DNA of 64,000 nt from Bacteroidaceae bacterium (lineage in GTDB: Bacteria; Bacteroidota; Bacteroidia; Bacteroidales; Muribaculaceae). The stretch spans positions 15,194 to 79,193 of the forward strand of contig JAETNO010000012.1 of the NCBI GenBank assembly GCA_021768245.1. Reading direction: 5' to 3'. The notes under the pieces are model-generated. The model made no database searches. It was not told where the DNA came from and was given only the letters and a program-made list of their open reading frames with translations. Position 1 is the first letter of the stretch. Every line of letters begins with the position of its first letter. Below are positions 11,378 through 20,867 of the stretch, piece after piece. The position numbers and the translations under genes were made by a program.

Positions 11378-13012
11378 CTATCGGTCAATGTCGGGAACAA
11401 TATAGTCAAGCGAACCGCCGATTGTGATGAGGTCGGCAATCTTCTGTCCCTCTGTGATGTGGTCGACTACAGCTGCGGCAGGCAGACATGGAGGCGCAAT
11501 CTTCAGACGGTAGGGCATCGTGCCTCCGTCGCTTTCAAGATAGATGCCGAAGGTACCGCGGCAGCCTTCTACTGTCTTGAACCAGTGGCCTACAGGGAGC
11601 TTGAGCACCTTGGGCACTTTCACGCAATAGTCTCCTTCGGGGATGTTGTCGATGAGCTGGGCTATGATGCGTGCACTCTGGACCATTTCGTCCATACGCA
11701 CCTTGAAACGGGCCATCGAGTCACACTCCTCGCGCACTACTTCGTCGAATTCAAGTTCTGAATAAATACTGTAGGGATTGCATTTACGGACGTCGCATGC
11801 CCAGCCTGAACCACGGCCGTTGGGGCCGGTTACGGCCCATGAGATAGCGTCCTTGCGGGTGAGCACACCCACATTCTCCATACGGTTCCTGGCAATGACG
11901 TTGCCAGTGAATATCTTATTGTATTCCTTTATGTTTGCGGGGAGCACGTCGAGCAGGGCATGCACATCCTTCACGAAGTCGGGATGCAAATCCTGCATAA
12001 CTCCGCCTATGCAATCATAGTTGAAAGTCATTCGGGCCCCGCAGGTTCTCTCCATAATGTCGAGTATCTGCTCACGGACACGCAGAGTGTAGAAGAGCAT
12101 GGTGGTCGCGCCGAGGTCCATGCAGTAAGTGCCGATAAAGAGACAGTGGGAAGCGATGCGCGAGAGCTCGTCCATCAACACACGTATCACCTGGGCACGG
12201 CGTGAAATCTCGATGCCGGCGGCCTCCTCGATAAGCATGCAGAGGCAGTGGTGGTAGGGATGGGCCGAGAAGTAGTCGAGTCGGTCCATGAAGTGGAGGG
12301 TCTGGGGATAGGTGTCCTTCTCGCAGATTTTCTCCACTCCCCGGTGGATATACCCGAGATAGATGTCGATTTTCTTGATAATCTCGCCGTCGACAGCGGT
12401 ACGGAAACGGAGCACGCCATGAGTAGCCGGGTGCTGCGGGCCGATGTTGACCACGAAGTCGTCAGGCTGGAAAATGCGGCGTTCATGTTTCTCCACCTTG
12501 CCGTCGGGAGTCTCTGTCCACACATCGGTGAAATCCGTCTGCCGTTCGTTTTCAATCGACACGGGATTGATGTCGGGGTTCTCATCATAATCCTTGCGTA
12601 GCGGGAAGCCTTTCCAATCGATATTCAGGAAAAGACGGCGCATGTCAGGATTGTTGATGAAGATTATGCCGAAGAAGTCATAGACCTCACGTTCGAAAAC
12701 GGTGGCGATGGCCCAAAGGTCGTGGATTGAATGGATGAGCGGACGCTCGCGGTCGCCGCCGGCCATGACCTTCACGGAGATGCGTGAATTGTGGCGGGTG
12801 GATGCGAAATAATAGATACAGCCCATGCCGTTTTCTTTCCAGTCCATTCCGACGATGGTCACAAGGAAGTCAAACGAAAGCTCCCGGTCGTCGCGGAGAG
12901 TCTTGGCGAAGTCATGCCACTTTGCGTCGGGGACGGTCACCTGCATTATCTCGCCGTCTTCAATGACAGCCTCAGGCAACACGGTTGAAATCTTTTCCCG
13001 GATGTTGGACAT
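11378..13012 (-). CDS. nuoCD: NADH-quinone oxidoreductase fused subunits C and D
   Basis: Fusion of the 30-kDa (NuoC) and 49-kDa (NuoD) subunits of the complex I peripheral arm. Residues 1 to about 160 are NuoC (EREVYDFFGI near 108-117, and GFPLRKDYDENP near 135-146). From about 182 NuoD starts with VNIGPQHPATHGVLRF, whose His residues line the quinone site, and it ends DYIVPDIDR, the conserved C-terminus. The 544 residues are shorter than the E. coli fusion (about 600), mainly through a short NuoC part. It starts 77 nt after nuoB. Confidence 0.97.
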   Translation of the reverse strand: MSNIREKISTVLPEAVIEDGEIMQVTVPDAKWHDFAKTLRDDRELSFDFLVTIVGMDWKENGMGCIYYFASTRHNSRISVKVMAGGDRERPLIHSIHDLWAIATVFEREVYDFFGIIFINNPDMRRLFLNIDWKGFPLRKDYDENPDINPVSIENERQTDFTDVWTETPDGKVEKHERRIFQPDDFVVNIGPQHPATHGVLRFRTAVDGEIIKKIDIYLGYIHRGVEKICEKDTYPQTLHFMDRLDYFSAHPYHHCLCMLIEEAAGIEISRRAQVIRVLMDELSRIASHCLFIGTYCMDLGATTMLFYTLRVREQILDIMERTCGARMTFNYDCIGGVMQDLHPDFVKDVHALLDVLPANIKEYNKIFTGNVIARNRMENVGVLTRKDAISWAVTGPNGRGSGWACDVRKCNPYSIYSELEFDEVVREECDSMARFKVRMDEMVQSARIIAQLIDNIPEGDYCVKVPKVLKLPVGHWFKTVEGCRGTFGIYLESDGGTMPYRLKIAPPCLPAAAVVDHITEGQKIADLITIGGSLDYIVPDIDR

Positions 13013-13088
13013 AATATATAATAAGGTGTATGAACGTTATATTCTTGATAATAATGATTGGCGGGGACTTTTAAAGTCGATTGGGAGT

Positions 13089-13697
13089 TCAGTCATTCAC
13101 TCCGGCGACCGGGTGTGCCTTGAGAAATTCCTCCTGCTTTTCCTGACGGTTGACGCCTCCGAAAAATTTCTCCACCTTGATTTTGCGGGAGAGCTGCATA
13201 ATACCGTAAATCATCGCTTCGGGACGGGGAGGACAGCCTGGGATGAACACGTCGACCGGGACAATATCCTCTATGCCCATGGCAACATGGTAGCTCTTCT
13301 TGAACGGGCCTCCCGAGATGGCACAGCTACCGCAGGCAATCACATATTTCGGCTCGGCAAGCTGGTCGTAGAGACGGCGGAACACAGGCACCATGCGGTG
13401 GACAATAGTTCCGGCCACCATCATGAAGTCAGCCTGACGGGGAGAGGCTCGCGCCACTTCCCAGCCAAAGCGCGCCATGTCGTAGCGCGCCGCTCCGAGC
13501 GACACAAATTCAATGCCGCAGCAACTGGTGGCGAATGTGAGCGGCCAGATAGAGTTGGAACGCCCCCAGTTGATGAGTTTGTCGAAGGAGCCGACAACAA
13601 CGTTGACTCCGCTATCCTGAAGCTCCTTTACGAGCTTTTCGATATATTCGTTATCTTTCCACGCCTCGTAGGGCATGCCTTTGGTGGTTACTTCCAT
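13089..13697 (-). CDS. nuoB: NADH-quinone oxidoreductase subunit B
   Basis: Complex I subunit holding the terminal cluster N2, which reduces quinone. The four ligands are visible: Cys59 and Cys60 in SCCGIEF, Cys125 in GSCAISGG and Cys155 in PGCPPRPE. The length of 202 is normal. The start at 13697 overlaps the end of nuoA by 10 nt; a second Met at residue 8 is an alternative start. Upstream nuoA and downstream nuoCD give the standard order. Confidence 0.97.
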   Translation of the reverse strand: MEVTTKGMPYEAWKDNEYIEKLVKELQDSGVNVVVGSFDKLINWGRSNSIWPLTFATSCCGIEFVSLGAARYDMARFGWEVARASPRQADFMMVAGTIVHRMVPVFRRLYDQLAEPKYVIACGSCAISGGPFKKSYHVAMGIEDIVPVDVFIPGCPPRPEAMIYGIMQLSRKIKVEKFFGGVNRQEKQEEFLKAHPVAGVND

Positions 13698-14056
13698 TCA
13701 AGAGCTCCTTTCCGCCAGGCATATACGAGACCCAGCACTATGATTCCAAAAAAGACCGCTATGGCTGTCAGACCGGAAGTCCCGAGTTCATGCACACGCA
13801 CCGCCCATGGATAGAGGAATACGGTCTCGACGTCAAACATCAGGAAGAGGATGGCGAAAAGATAGTAGCCCACCTTGAACTGGGCCATTGACTCGCCACG
13901 TGTCGGGATACCGCACTCATAGGCCTCGCCTTTCTGGGGATTGAACGAGCGGGGTGAGATAAGACCCGCAAGCCACAGCGCTATGGCCACGAGTGCTACG
14001 CCTGTCAGGAGCGCAACCACGGCCAAAGTCGCATTTTGAATTGCCAATGCTATCAT
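13688..14056 (-). CDS. nuoA: NADH-quinone oxidoreductase subunit A
   Basis: Small three-helix membrane subunit of complex I (ND3 type). The 122 residues include the GEAYECGIPTRG loop near residues 43-54, whose Cys lies by the quinone cavity in known structures, and FDVETVFLYPWA near 73-84. It is the first gene of the supercluster. The NADH-dehydrogenase module genes nuoE, nuoF and nuoG are not at this end, as in the other Bacteroidetes 11-subunit loci, so the electron donor may not be NADH. Confidence 0.97.
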   Translation of the reverse strand: MIALAIQNATLAVVALLTGVALVAIALWLAGLISPRSFNPQKGEAYECGIPTRGESMAQFKVGYYLFAILFLMFDVETVFLYPWAVRVHELGTSGLTAIAVFFGIIVLGLVYAWRKGALEWK

Positions 14057-14155
14057 ATTGTGTTGTTATACTATTTTTAGCACTAATAAGCTATAAATCA
14101 CGCATTTTACCGCGCCGTCAAATACGCAAGCATAATGACAGCACAAAACGCAGTG

Positions 14156-14163
14156 CAAATATA
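14156..14163 (-). promoter_or_regulatory. Probable -7 box of the nuo-atp promoter
   Basis: On the minus strand this reads TATATTTG, a match to the Bacteroidetes -7 consensus TAnnTTTG, about 93 nt before the nuoA start. No clear TTTG box sits 19-21 nt upstream. It is the best candidate in the 305-base gap 14057-14361, whose other content is AT-rich leader and the terminator of the gene to the right. Confidence 0.45.
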
Positions 14164-14280
14164 CGGAAATTTTCCCGAATTGCCCTAATAAAAATCTGTC
14201 ACACGAGGATTTTTAATTGGGATAAATGTCACCTCGGGACAACAGTCTCTATCAATAGATATCCAACCAATCTCCAACCG

Positions 14281-14326
14281 GCAAAAACAATCGCGGCTTC
14301 CGCTCTCAATCTGAGCGGAAGCCGCG
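14281..14326 (-). terminator. Intrinsic terminator of the outer membrane barrel gene
   Basis: A perfect 14-bp inverted repeat (14292-14305 with 14313-14326, 7-nt loop) is followed on the minus strand by ATTGTTTTTGC, a U-rich run. It lies 36 nt after the stop of the gene at 14362. Confidence 0.9.
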
Positions 14327-14361
14327 TTAATGTTATCGGAGCAGGCTAAGCCTGCGTCGGT

Positions 14362-14877
14362 TTAGAAGTTGTAATAGAAACCGAATGAAAGCTTGTTGAA
14401 ATCAAGGCCAAGACCGGTGTGCTTGCCTGCTTCCTTGTAGTCTTCGTAGCCGAAGAAGCCGACATGAGCGACAAAGCTGAATTTTTCAGTCACGTTAAGA
14501 GCGAGACCGGGCTTGAGACCAATGCTCCATACAGTTGTTGAGTCACCTTCGTCAGGGCTGATGAAACCGAGGCCGAAACCACCGTCTACAAAGAGGCTGA
14601 GAAGATTGTTTTCTGTACGGAAAAAGGAGTAACGAGCATAAGGCTGAATGGTGAAGACATTATAGCTATCCTTTTCCCAGGTGTAATCAAGAGCTGCACC
14701 GATAGCCCAATTGCTGTTAAGATTATAGCCTACTTCAGGAGCGATGGTGAAGTTGGATGTCTTTTCATCATCAACTTTTACATGGTTGAAACCAATAGAA
14801 CCACCAAGATACCAGTTCTGTGCCGATGCGCTGATAGCCATGATTGCTACTACAGCAAGAAGTAAAATCTTTTTCAT
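14362..14877 (-). CDS. Outer membrane beta-barrel protein (small OmpX/OmpA-barrel-like)
   Basis: Predicted outer membrane protein of 171 residues. A signal peptide (MKKILLLAVVAIMAISASAQ, cut after residue 19 or 20) is followed by alternating amphipathic strands, with many Tyr/Phe/Gly and a C-terminal FGFYYNF ending in Phe, as expected for BAM-dependent insertion. The size suits an eight-stranded barrel of the PF13505/PF13568 type; no OmpA peptidoglycan-binding domain follows. It is a single-gene unit with its own promoter and terminator. Substrate or binding partner cannot be told from the sequence. Confidence 0.85.
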   Translation of the reverse strand: MKKILLLAVVAIMAISASAQNWYLGGSIGFNHVKVDDEKTSNFTIAPEVGYNLNSNWAIGAALDYTWEKDSYNVFTIQPYARYSFFRTENNLLSLFVDGGFGLGFISPDEGDSTTVWSIGLKPGLALNVTEKFSFVAHVGFFGYEDYKEAGKHTGLGLDFNKLSFGFYYNF

Positions 14878-14959
14878 AACGAGAAAAATAATTAAAGGTT
14901 AAATGGTTATGTTTTGTTTGCACACGGGCCAAAAGCCCATCATGTGTGTTTTATCGTTG

Positions 14960-14992
14960 CAAAGTTAAGCAGATTTTAACCGTTTTTGCAAA
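14960..14992 (-). promoter_or_regulatory. Promoter of the outer membrane barrel gene
   Basis: On the minus strand a TTTG (-33, 14992-14989), 21-nt spacer and TAACTTTG (-7, 14967-14960) fit the Bacteroidetes sigma consensus well. The predicted leader is about 75 nt. Confidence 0.8.
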
Positions 14993-15100
14993 TTTTTTAT
15001 TATATTTTTTAATTTAGACCTAAAATTTTTAAAACGCTTGTTAAGCAGGACCACTGTATCCACCACTTTAGAAATATGGATATTTTTCCCGAAAAAAGCG

Positions 15101-15108
15101 TAACTTTG
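15101..15108 (+). promoter_or_regulatory. Promoter -7 box of the biotin operon
   Basis: TAACTTTG, about 31 nt before the bioA ATG at 15139. It argues against the in-frame ATG at 15076, which would precede transcription. It is oriented away from the barrel-gene promoter, so the two units are divergent. No BirA-like operator palindrome was noticed. Confidence 0.7.
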
Positions 15109-15138
15109 CAGCGGCTTTTTTCTAATCCGAAACACGAA

Positions 15139-16491
15139 ATGCAGACCGATACAGAAGCGCCCTGCGCTATATATAATATAGGTGGCAAGAACAGCCAACC
15201 CCTTCACGATGCCTTCGACCGCGAGCATCTGTGGCATCCCTACACATCCACAATAGACCCACTGCCAACCTACAAGGTTGACTCAGCCTCCGGCGTGCGC
15301 CTGCGTCTAAGCGACGGGCGGGAACTGATTGACGGCATGTCGTCGTGGTGGTGTGCAATCCATGGCTACAACCATCCACGCATAAACGCAGCCGTGACAG
15401 GGCAGATTGAAAAGATGAGCCATGTGATGTTCGGCGGCCTCACCCACGAACCGGCCATAGCCCTCGGCAAACTGCTGCTCGAAATGGCACCGCCATCGAT
15501 GCACAACATATTTTATGCCGACTCCGGCTCAGTGGCTGTCGAAGTAGCGATGAAAATGGCAGTACAGGCATCCATATCCCGTTCCGGCGACCACCACAAG
15601 ACCAATTTCGTCACTATCCGGAGCGGATATCACGGCGATACATGGAACGCGATGAGCGTATGCGACCCTGTCACCGGGATGCACGGAGCTTTCGGCCCGG
15701 CTCTCCCCATAAGGTTTTTTGCACCGGCTCCCGCCACCACTTTTGACGGAGAATGGAATCCTGCCGATATCGAGCCATTGGCTAAAATAATAGCCGAACA
15801 CCGCGACGAACTCGCCGCACTTATCCTCGAACCAATCGTGCAGGGCGCAGGCGGCATGAGATTCTATCACCCGCAATATCTCCGGGAGGCGCGACGGCTC
15901 TGCGACGAAGCTGGAATCTATCTGATTTTCGACGAGATAGCCACCGGTTTCTGGCGCACGGGCAAATGTTTCGCTTGGGAACACGCAGGCGTGGAACCCG
16001 ACATCATGTGTATCGGCAAAGGTCTCACCGCAGGCTATATGACCATGAGCGCAGTCATGACAAGCCGTGAAGTAGCCGACACAATCTCGCGTGGAGAAGC
16101 CGGAGTCATGATGCACGGGCCGACATTCATGGCCAATCCCCTTGCATGCGCCGTGGCAGTAGCATCGCTGACACTTCTGAAAGAACAGAACATGGCTCAG
16201 CGCATCGCCCACATAGAAGCCGTAATCAGACGGCATATAGCCCCGGCCGCGACAATCAAGGGAGTCAGAAACGTACGCGTGCTCGGAGCCATAGGCGTAA
16301 TAGAGATGGAGGACACGGTAGACGTGGGCGAATTCCAGAAACACTGCGTGGAACGTGGCATATGGGTGCGCCCCTTCGGACGCAATGTCTATATCATGCC
16401 TCCATATATCATCTCCGACGGAGACCTCCGACAGCTCATCGAACAAATGATTGAATGTATAAAAGACTGCCTGAGCGCAAACGAGAGATGA
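15139..16491 (+). CDS. bioA: Adenosylmethionine-8-amino-7-oxononanoate aminotransferase
   Basis: PLP enzyme of biotin synthesis that converts 8-amino-7-oxononanoate to 7,8-diaminononanoate with S-adenosylmethionine as amino donor. The start at 15139 is chosen because a -7 box lies at 15101-15108; this gives 450 residues, close to the usual 430. The class III aminotransferase features are HLWHPYTS and [13 protein letters not shown] near the N-terminus, [26 protein letters not shown], and the PLP-binding Lys294 in [11 protein letters not shown]. First gene of bioA-bioF-bioGC-bioD; its stop overlaps the bioF start (ATGA). Confidence 0.96.
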   Translation: MQTDTEAPCAIYNIGGKNSQPLHDAFDREHLWHPYTSTIDPLPTYKVDSASGVRLRLSDGRELIDGMSSWWCAIHGYNHPRINAAVTGQIEKMSHVMFGGLTHEPAIALGKLLLEMAPPSMHNIFYADSGSVAVEVAMKMAVQASISRSGDHHKTNFVTIRSGYHGDTWNAMSVCDPVTGMHGAFGPALPIRFFAPAPATTFDGEWNPADIEPLAKIIAEHRDELAALILEPIVQGAGGMRFYHPQYLREARRLCDEAGIYLIFDEIATGFWRTGKCFAWEHAGVEPDIMCIGKGLTAGYMTMSAVMTSREVADTISRGEAGVMMHGPTFMANPLACAVAVASLTLLKEQNMAQRIAHIEAVIRRHIAPAATIKGVRNVRVLGAIGVIEMEDTVDVGEFQKHCVERGIWVRPFGRNVYIMPPYIISDGDLRQLIEQMIECIKDCLSANER

Positions 16492-17639
16492 GTGTCCTGA
16501 ATTATTACGAGACTGAGCTTGCGAGACTCAGGGCCGAAGGAAATATGCGTAGCATACCCGCTGACACCAGAGGGGACAAAACGCTCGTAGATTTAAGTTC
16601 AAACGACTATCTCGGACTCGCGTCAAAGCCGGAACTCCAGGCTGAGTTTTTCGCTTCAAGCGAAAGGCGCGGAATCCCCATGACCTCGTCGGCCTCACGC
16701 CTGCTGAGTCCTTCCCAGGACGAATACCTTGCACTTGAAGAACTGCTTTCCAAGCTCTATCGCCGGAAGTGTCTGCTTTTCAACAGCGGCTATCACGCCA
16801 ACACCGGAATGATTCAGGCCCTTGCTTCAGGAAAATGCCTGATTGTCGCAGACAAGCTCGTCCACGCAAGTATAATCGACGGAATCATACTTTCAAAGGC
16901 CCCGTTCATACGCTTCCGTCATAATGACACGGCCCATCTCGAACGCATATTAGCTAAAGAGGCGCCCGCATATGACAGGATTATCATCCTAGCTGAAAGC
17001 GTCTACAGTATGGACGGCGACCGTGCCGATATCGGGGAGTTGATAAGGATAAAAAAAGCCCATGGCAACACGCTGCTATATATCGACGAGGCTCATGGAT
17101 TCGGCGTAGAAGGGCCAAAGGGACTCGGAATCTGCGCTGCCGAGCGCAATAGTGAGGATGTCGACGTAATCGTAGGCACATTCGGGAAAGCCTGTGCATC
17201 CATGGGAGCTTTCTGCGCGGTGTCGCCGGCAATACGCGATTTCCTGCTCAACCGCGCGAGGAGTTTCATATTTTCTACCGCCCTTCCTCCGATGAACGCC
17301 GCCTGGACACGCTTCATGATTGAAAAGATAGTCACGATGGACGCCGAACGCGAGTCTCTGAAAGCATTGGGAGCACGCATGCACGCCATACTCCAGCCGT
17401 TATCACCGGATTTCAATATTACGCCAAGCCATATACAGCCTCTCGTTGTCGGGTCGGCGCAACTTGCCGTCAAGCTTTCCCAAAAACTCCGCGAGGAGGG
17501 CTTCAAAGTGCTGCCCATACGCACGCCTACCGTACCTCCCGGTACCGAGCGACTGCGCATAAGCCTCAGTGCGGCGATATCTCCATGCGAAATCGACCGA
17601 TTCGGAGACGCCTTGACGCGGTTGCTTCCAAGCATTTAG
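16488..17639 (+). CDS. bioF: 8-amino-7-oxononanoate synthase
   Basis: PLP enzyme that condenses pimeloyl-ACP (or -CoA) with alanine, the first step of biotin ring assembly. The ATG at 16488 overlaps the bioA stop by 4 nt (ATGA) and gives 383 residues, the usual size; an in-frame ATG at 16455 lies inside bioA and is less likely. Motifs are [41 protein letters not shown] and the PLP Lys234 in [12 protein letters not shown]. The close family relative KBL (glycine C-acetyltransferase) is unlikely given the operon. Confidence 0.95.
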   Translation: MSVLNYYETELARLRAEGNMRSIPADTRGDKTLVDLSSNDYLGLASKPELQAEFFASSERRGIPMTSSASRLLSPSQDEYLALEELLSKLYRRKCLLFNSGYHANTGMIQALASGKCLIVADKLVHASIIDGIILSKAPFIRFRHNDTAHLERILAKEAPAYDRIIILAESVYSMDGDRADIGELIRIKKAHGNTLLYIDEAHGFGVEGPKGLGICAAERNSEDVDVIVGTFGKACASMGAFCAVSPAIRDFLLNRARSFIFSTALPPMNAAWTRFMIEKIVTMDAERESLKALGARMHAILQPLSPDFNITPSHIQPLVVGSAQLAVKLSQKLREEGFKVLPIRTPTVPPGTERLRISLSAAISPCEIDRFGDALTRLLPSI

Positions 17640-17676
17640 TCCCAATCACAACAAAAACAATACAAATCACCACCAG

Positions 17677-19158
17677 ATGAAACACCATATCCTCCACAAC
17701 GCCGCCAGTGATTCAAATCGCCGTGCCATACTGCTTTTCGCAGGGTGGGGTATGGACGAAAAACCATTCACCGGACTGAACGCAGAGGGATATGATATCA
17801 TAATCATCCGGGACTACCGCGAAGGCAAGCCAAGCGAAGCCTTAAGGACATTGATTGATCGATATGAGGAACTGTGTGTGATTGCATGGTCATTCGGTGT
17901 ACCCGTGGCCACTGAATTCATTGTCAACAATCCCTCGCTCCCTGTCACCGCCCGCATAGCCGTCAACGGCACGATGCTTCCGGTCGACGACCGTTTCGGC
18001 ATACCGACCGACATTTTCAAGGGAACCATGGATGGCTTGACCGAAAAATCACTTTCGAAATTCTATCTCAGAATGTGTGGCAGCAACGCGAAATTCAAGG
18101 AATTCTCGGAGAATATGCCGCAAAGGGATGTCAATGAGCTGAAAGATGAACTGAAAGCCATCGGGGAAAGATATCAGAAGCCGCAACTTCTACGACGTGA
18201 TTTCACACCCTGGGATTGCGCGCTCGTGGCCGACGCTGACAGGATAATTCCGACAGGGAATCAATCGCAGGCATGGAATGAAAGCGGAAGCACAGTCGAA
18301 AGGCTTGACATTGAAGGCCCCCATCTGCCGGATTTCCAAAAAATCATCGACGCCTTCATCACGAGAAAAGGGAAAGTTGCCGAGAAATTCGCACGTGCAA
18401 GCGCAAGCTATGACGACAATGCATCCACCCAACATGACATAGCAGCGAAACTCTGCTCAATACTTCCCGCCAAAGCAAACATGGCACTTGAAATCGGAGG
18501 GGGAATCGGTCACACTACGGAAATGCTGCTCGCAAACAGCGATATCCGCGAATTAGAGGTCTGGGACCTCTTGGCCAAGACATCCGAGGCTTATATAAAG
18601 CAAAGCGACTGCCCAGGAGCCGAAATCTTGGAAAAGAGATATGGAGACAAAACCGCGACACTTCGAGTATGTGACGCCGAGACTGAAATAATGAAAACCC
18701 CATCCGGGAGCGTTGATTTAATCTTCTCCGCATCCACAGTCCAGTGGTTCAACTCGCTCCCCTCTTTTCTTCGCCATGTGGCACGGGCTCTGCGCCCCGG
18801 GGGTGAGGCCATCATTTCCACTTTCGGCCCACAGACCATGCGTGAAATAGCCCGAACACGCAACCGGCACTATCCTGATTTGCAAGCTATCGGCAGAATG
18901 ATACCCGAAACCTGCGAAATAGTGAGGCTTGAGGAGGACTTCATGCAAATGACTTTTCCAAGCGCCACCGAAGCACTCAGCCACATAAAACTGACAGGCG
19001 TAAACGCCTTGGGCGGAGAGAAATCGGCAAAAGACGTAAGGGAAATCCTGCGCAACTACCCCACTCTCCCTTCAGGCGAAGCGCCACTGACATATCATCC
19101 CATCTATCTGCATATTAAGAAAGCGGCCAACAACAAAATTAAAAAGGACCAGACATGA
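17677..19158 (+). CDS. bioGC: Bifunctional pimeloyl-ACP methyl ester esterase / malonyl-ACP methyltransferase
   Basis: Fusion of BioG and BioC, which act at the two ends of the pimelate route: BioC methylates malonyl-ACP so that it can enter fatty acid synthesis, and BioG removes the methyl group from pimeloyl-ACP methyl ester. Residues 1-225 are the DUF452 alpha/beta hydrolase with probable nucleophile Ser72 in AWSFGVPV, an Asp at 186 or 188 in VADADRIIP and His216 in EGPHLPDF. From about 230 to 480 is a class I methyltransferase with its SAM loop LEIGGGIGHTTEML near 271-284. The fusion fits known Bacteroidetes bioGC genes. It is 37 nt after bioF, and its stop overlaps bioD (ATGA). Confidence 0.92.
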   Translation: MKHHILHNAASDSNRRAILLFAGWGMDEKPFTGLNAEGYDIIIIRDYREGKPSEALRTLIDRYEELCVIAWSFGVPVATEFIVNNPSLPVTARIAVNGTMLPVDDRFGIPTDIFKGTMDGLTEKSLSKFYLRMCGSNAKFKEFSENMPQRDVNELKDELKAIGERYQKPQLLRRDFTPWDCALVADADRIIPTGNQSQAWNESGSTVERLDIEGPHLPDFQKIIDAFITRKGKVAEKFARASASYDDNASTQHDIAAKLCSILPAKANMALEIGGGIGHTTEMLLANSDIRELEVWDLLAKTSEAYIKQSDCPGAEILEKRYGDKTATLRVCDAETEIMKTPSGSVDLIFSASTVQWFNSLPSFLRHVARALRPGGEAIISTFGPQTMREIARTRNRHYPDLQAIGRMIPETCEIVRLEEDFMQMTFPSATEALSHIKLTGVNALGGEKSAKDVREILRNYPTLPSGEAPLTYHPIYLHIKKAANNKIKKDQT

Positions 19159-19793
19159 GCCAGGCATACTTCATCTCAGGAATAGATACCGACGCAGGCA
19201 AAAGCTACGTCACAGGCTATCTTGCCGCACGCCTTATGAAAGAAGGCAAAAGTGTGGCGACACAAAAATTTATCCAGACAGGCAACACCGGATTTTCGGA
19301 GGACATCGAGCTTCACAGAAAAATCATGGGTATAGACGCGCTCCCCGAAGACCGCGACCGCACAACCTCACCAATAATTTTCTCCTATCCCGCATCAGCC
19401 CAACTCGCCGCCCGCATCGACCATGAAGAGATAGACTTGAGAAAAATCGACAATGCGACCGAGAAACTGCTCAGCCACTATGATATCGTGCTGATTGAAG
19501 GGGCGGGAGGGCTTATGGTACCGATTACAGATGATTTCTTCACAATCGACTATGTTGTCACCCGCAAACTGCCTCTAATACTCGTCACCAACGGGGTGCT
19601 CGGCTCAATCAATCATACAATCCTGTCGCTCGAAGCCATCAAAAACCGAGGGATAAGGCTTGAAGCCGTGGTGTACAACGAACATTTCGACAGCGACAAA
19701 ACCATAGCCGCAGACACCCGCGAATTCATCCGCCGCTTCACTGCGGCCAACTTCCCGTCAGCCCGCTTCGCCACAGTGCCGAGCCTTGTCTGA
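19155..19793 (+). CDS. bioD: Dethiobiotin synthetase
   Basis: ATP-dependent enzyme that closes the ureido ring, turning 7,8-diaminononanoate and CO2 into dethiobiotin. The P-loop GIDTDAGKS at residues 9-17 is the family form. LIEGAGGLMVPI near 115-126 is the second conserved block. The 212 residues are normal. It starts within the bioGC stop (ATGA). bioB, needed for the last step, is not in this window. Confidence 0.95.
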   Translation: MSQAYFISGIDTDAGKSYVTGYLAARLMKEGKSVATQKFIQTGNTGFSEDIELHRKIMGIDALPEDRDRTTSPIIFSYPASAQLAARIDHEEIDLRKIDNATEKLLSHYDIVLIEGAGGLMVPITDDFFTIDYVVTRKLPLILVTNGVLGSINHTILSLEAIKNRGIRLEAVVYNEHFDSDKTIAADTREFIRRFTAANFPSARFATVPSLV

Positions 19794-19872
19794 CACCCTA
19801 AAATAGTGATTTCCCTGTATCCGCACACAAAAATATATGTCCCCGATGCGAGGCTTTTCGGGGAATTATAGC

Positions 19873-19880
19873 TAACTTTG
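19873..19880 (+). promoter_or_regulatory. Promoter -7 box of the exonuclease gene
   Basis: TAACTTTG, 27 nt before the chosen ATG at 19908. An AGGAGG ribosome-binding site at 19896-19901, 6 nt before that ATG, confirms the start over the in-frame ATG at 19878, which lies inside the promoter box. Confidence 0.75.
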
Positions 19881-19907
19881 CCTATCGAAACAAACAGGAG
19901 GCATCCA

Positions 19908-20576
19908 ATGGACATCAATCAATTCAGTATCTCAATCTCAAAAGAACAGCTGTCAGCTCTGCCGACAGTGGAGTTTCCCGGTGTCATAACCGTGGTTGAG
20001 ACTATTGAAGATGCCCTGGAAGCGCTTGATTATCTGAAGAAATGCAAGGTCGTCGGATTCGACACGGAGACAAAACCTAACTTCCGTAAGGGTCAGACCA
20101 ACACCGTCTCGCTCATCCAGGTTTCGACGCTCGACCACTCTTTCCTGTTCCGCCTCAACAAACTGGGATTCTTCCCTGAGCTAAAAGAGTTTATGGAATC
20201 GGAAGAGGTGGTGAAAGTCGGGCTGTCGCTCCGCGACGATTTCCATGTGCTTCACCGCATATCGGCTTTCGAGCCCCACAATTTCGTAGACCTTCAAAAC
20301 TTGGTGAAGTCATTCCATATCGCCGACTCGAGCCTCCAGAAAATATATGGCATAATCTTCAATGGCCGCATATCCAAGAGCCAGCGACTCAGCAACTGGG
20401 AGGCGAGCCAGTTGAGCCACGGGCAGATGGTCTACGCTTCTATCGACGCATGGGCCTGCCTGCGCATCTACCACCATCTGATGGAGGGTTGCTTCGACCC
20501 GTCAGAGTCGGCCTACATAGTCCCGGTCACGGAAAACAGTGACGACAGCTTAAACCCGGCATGCCCCGAGGTTTAA
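19908..20576 (+). CDS. 3'-5' exonuclease, DEDDy family (RNase D / WRN-exonuclease-like)
   Basis: Predicted single-domain 3'-5' exonuclease of 222 residues. The acid residues of the DEDDy fold can be followed: ExoI VVGFDTETKPNF (Asp and Glu), ExoII VGLSLRDDFHVLH (Asp) and ExoIII with YASID (Tyr and Asp). There is no HRDC domain as in true RNase D. The gene has its own promoter and a strong AGGAGG site. Whether it works on RNA or DNA cannot be decided from the sequence. The next gene starts 86 nt later. Confidence 0.88.
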   Translation: MDINQFSISISKEQLSALPTVEFPGVITVVETIEDALEALDYLKKCKVVGFDTETKPNFRKGQTNTVSLIQVSTLDHSFLFRLNKLGFFPELKEFMESEEVVKVGLSLRDDFHVLHRISAFEPHNFVDLQNLVKSFHIADSSLQKIYGIIFNGRISKSQRLSNWEASQLSHGQMVYASIDAWACLRIYHHLMEGCFDPSESAYIVPVTENSDDSLNPACPEV

Positions 20577-20662
20577 CATGAACCCTCTACCGACCTCTCC
20601 TTTTTTTATTTATTCTCTTTATCTCTCCCATTCAGCCTCCATATCTACTTAACCTAAGAACC

Positions 20663-20848
20663 ATGAAACTACGTCGCTCTACCCTCATCCCTTTAATCCT
20701 GCTCGTATATCTCGGCGTCATGAGCTATATCGGCTATCCGGAATTCCAGCAGGGTCATTATTTCTACTATTTCGGTGTCATAGGAGTGACACTGCTCATA
20801 ATAGCCGCGCTCCACTTCTTCCTGAAGAAGAGAGAAGGCAAGGCATAA
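20663..20848 (+). CDS. Small two-helix membrane protein of unknown function
   Basis: 61 residues with two hydrophobic segments (about 8-24 and 36-52), a short exposed loop rich in Tyr/Phe between them, and a charged C-terminus KKREGKA. Not recognised beyond resembling small conserved Bacteroidales membrane proteins. It lies 19 nt before the FNT transporter on the same strand, so co-transcription is likely. Codon use resembles the neighbours, which supports a real gene. Confidence 0.7.
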   Translation: MKLRRSTLIPLILLVYLGVMSYIGYPEFQQGHYFYYFGVIGVTLLIIAALHFFLKKREGKA

Positions 20849-20867
20849 GATATTTGAACTTCAGACA

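Noticed and set aside
12825..13814. A 329-codon plus-strand frame across nuoCD, nuoB and nuoA
   Set aside because: Antisense to three well-supported genes and unlike any protein family.
13993..14349. Plus-strand frame in the gap before nuoA
   Set aside because: It begins antisense to nuoA, runs through promoter and terminator sequence, and its product has no structure that I can recognise.
15529..16446. A 305-codon minus-strand frame
   Set aside because: Shadow of bioA on the opposite strand.
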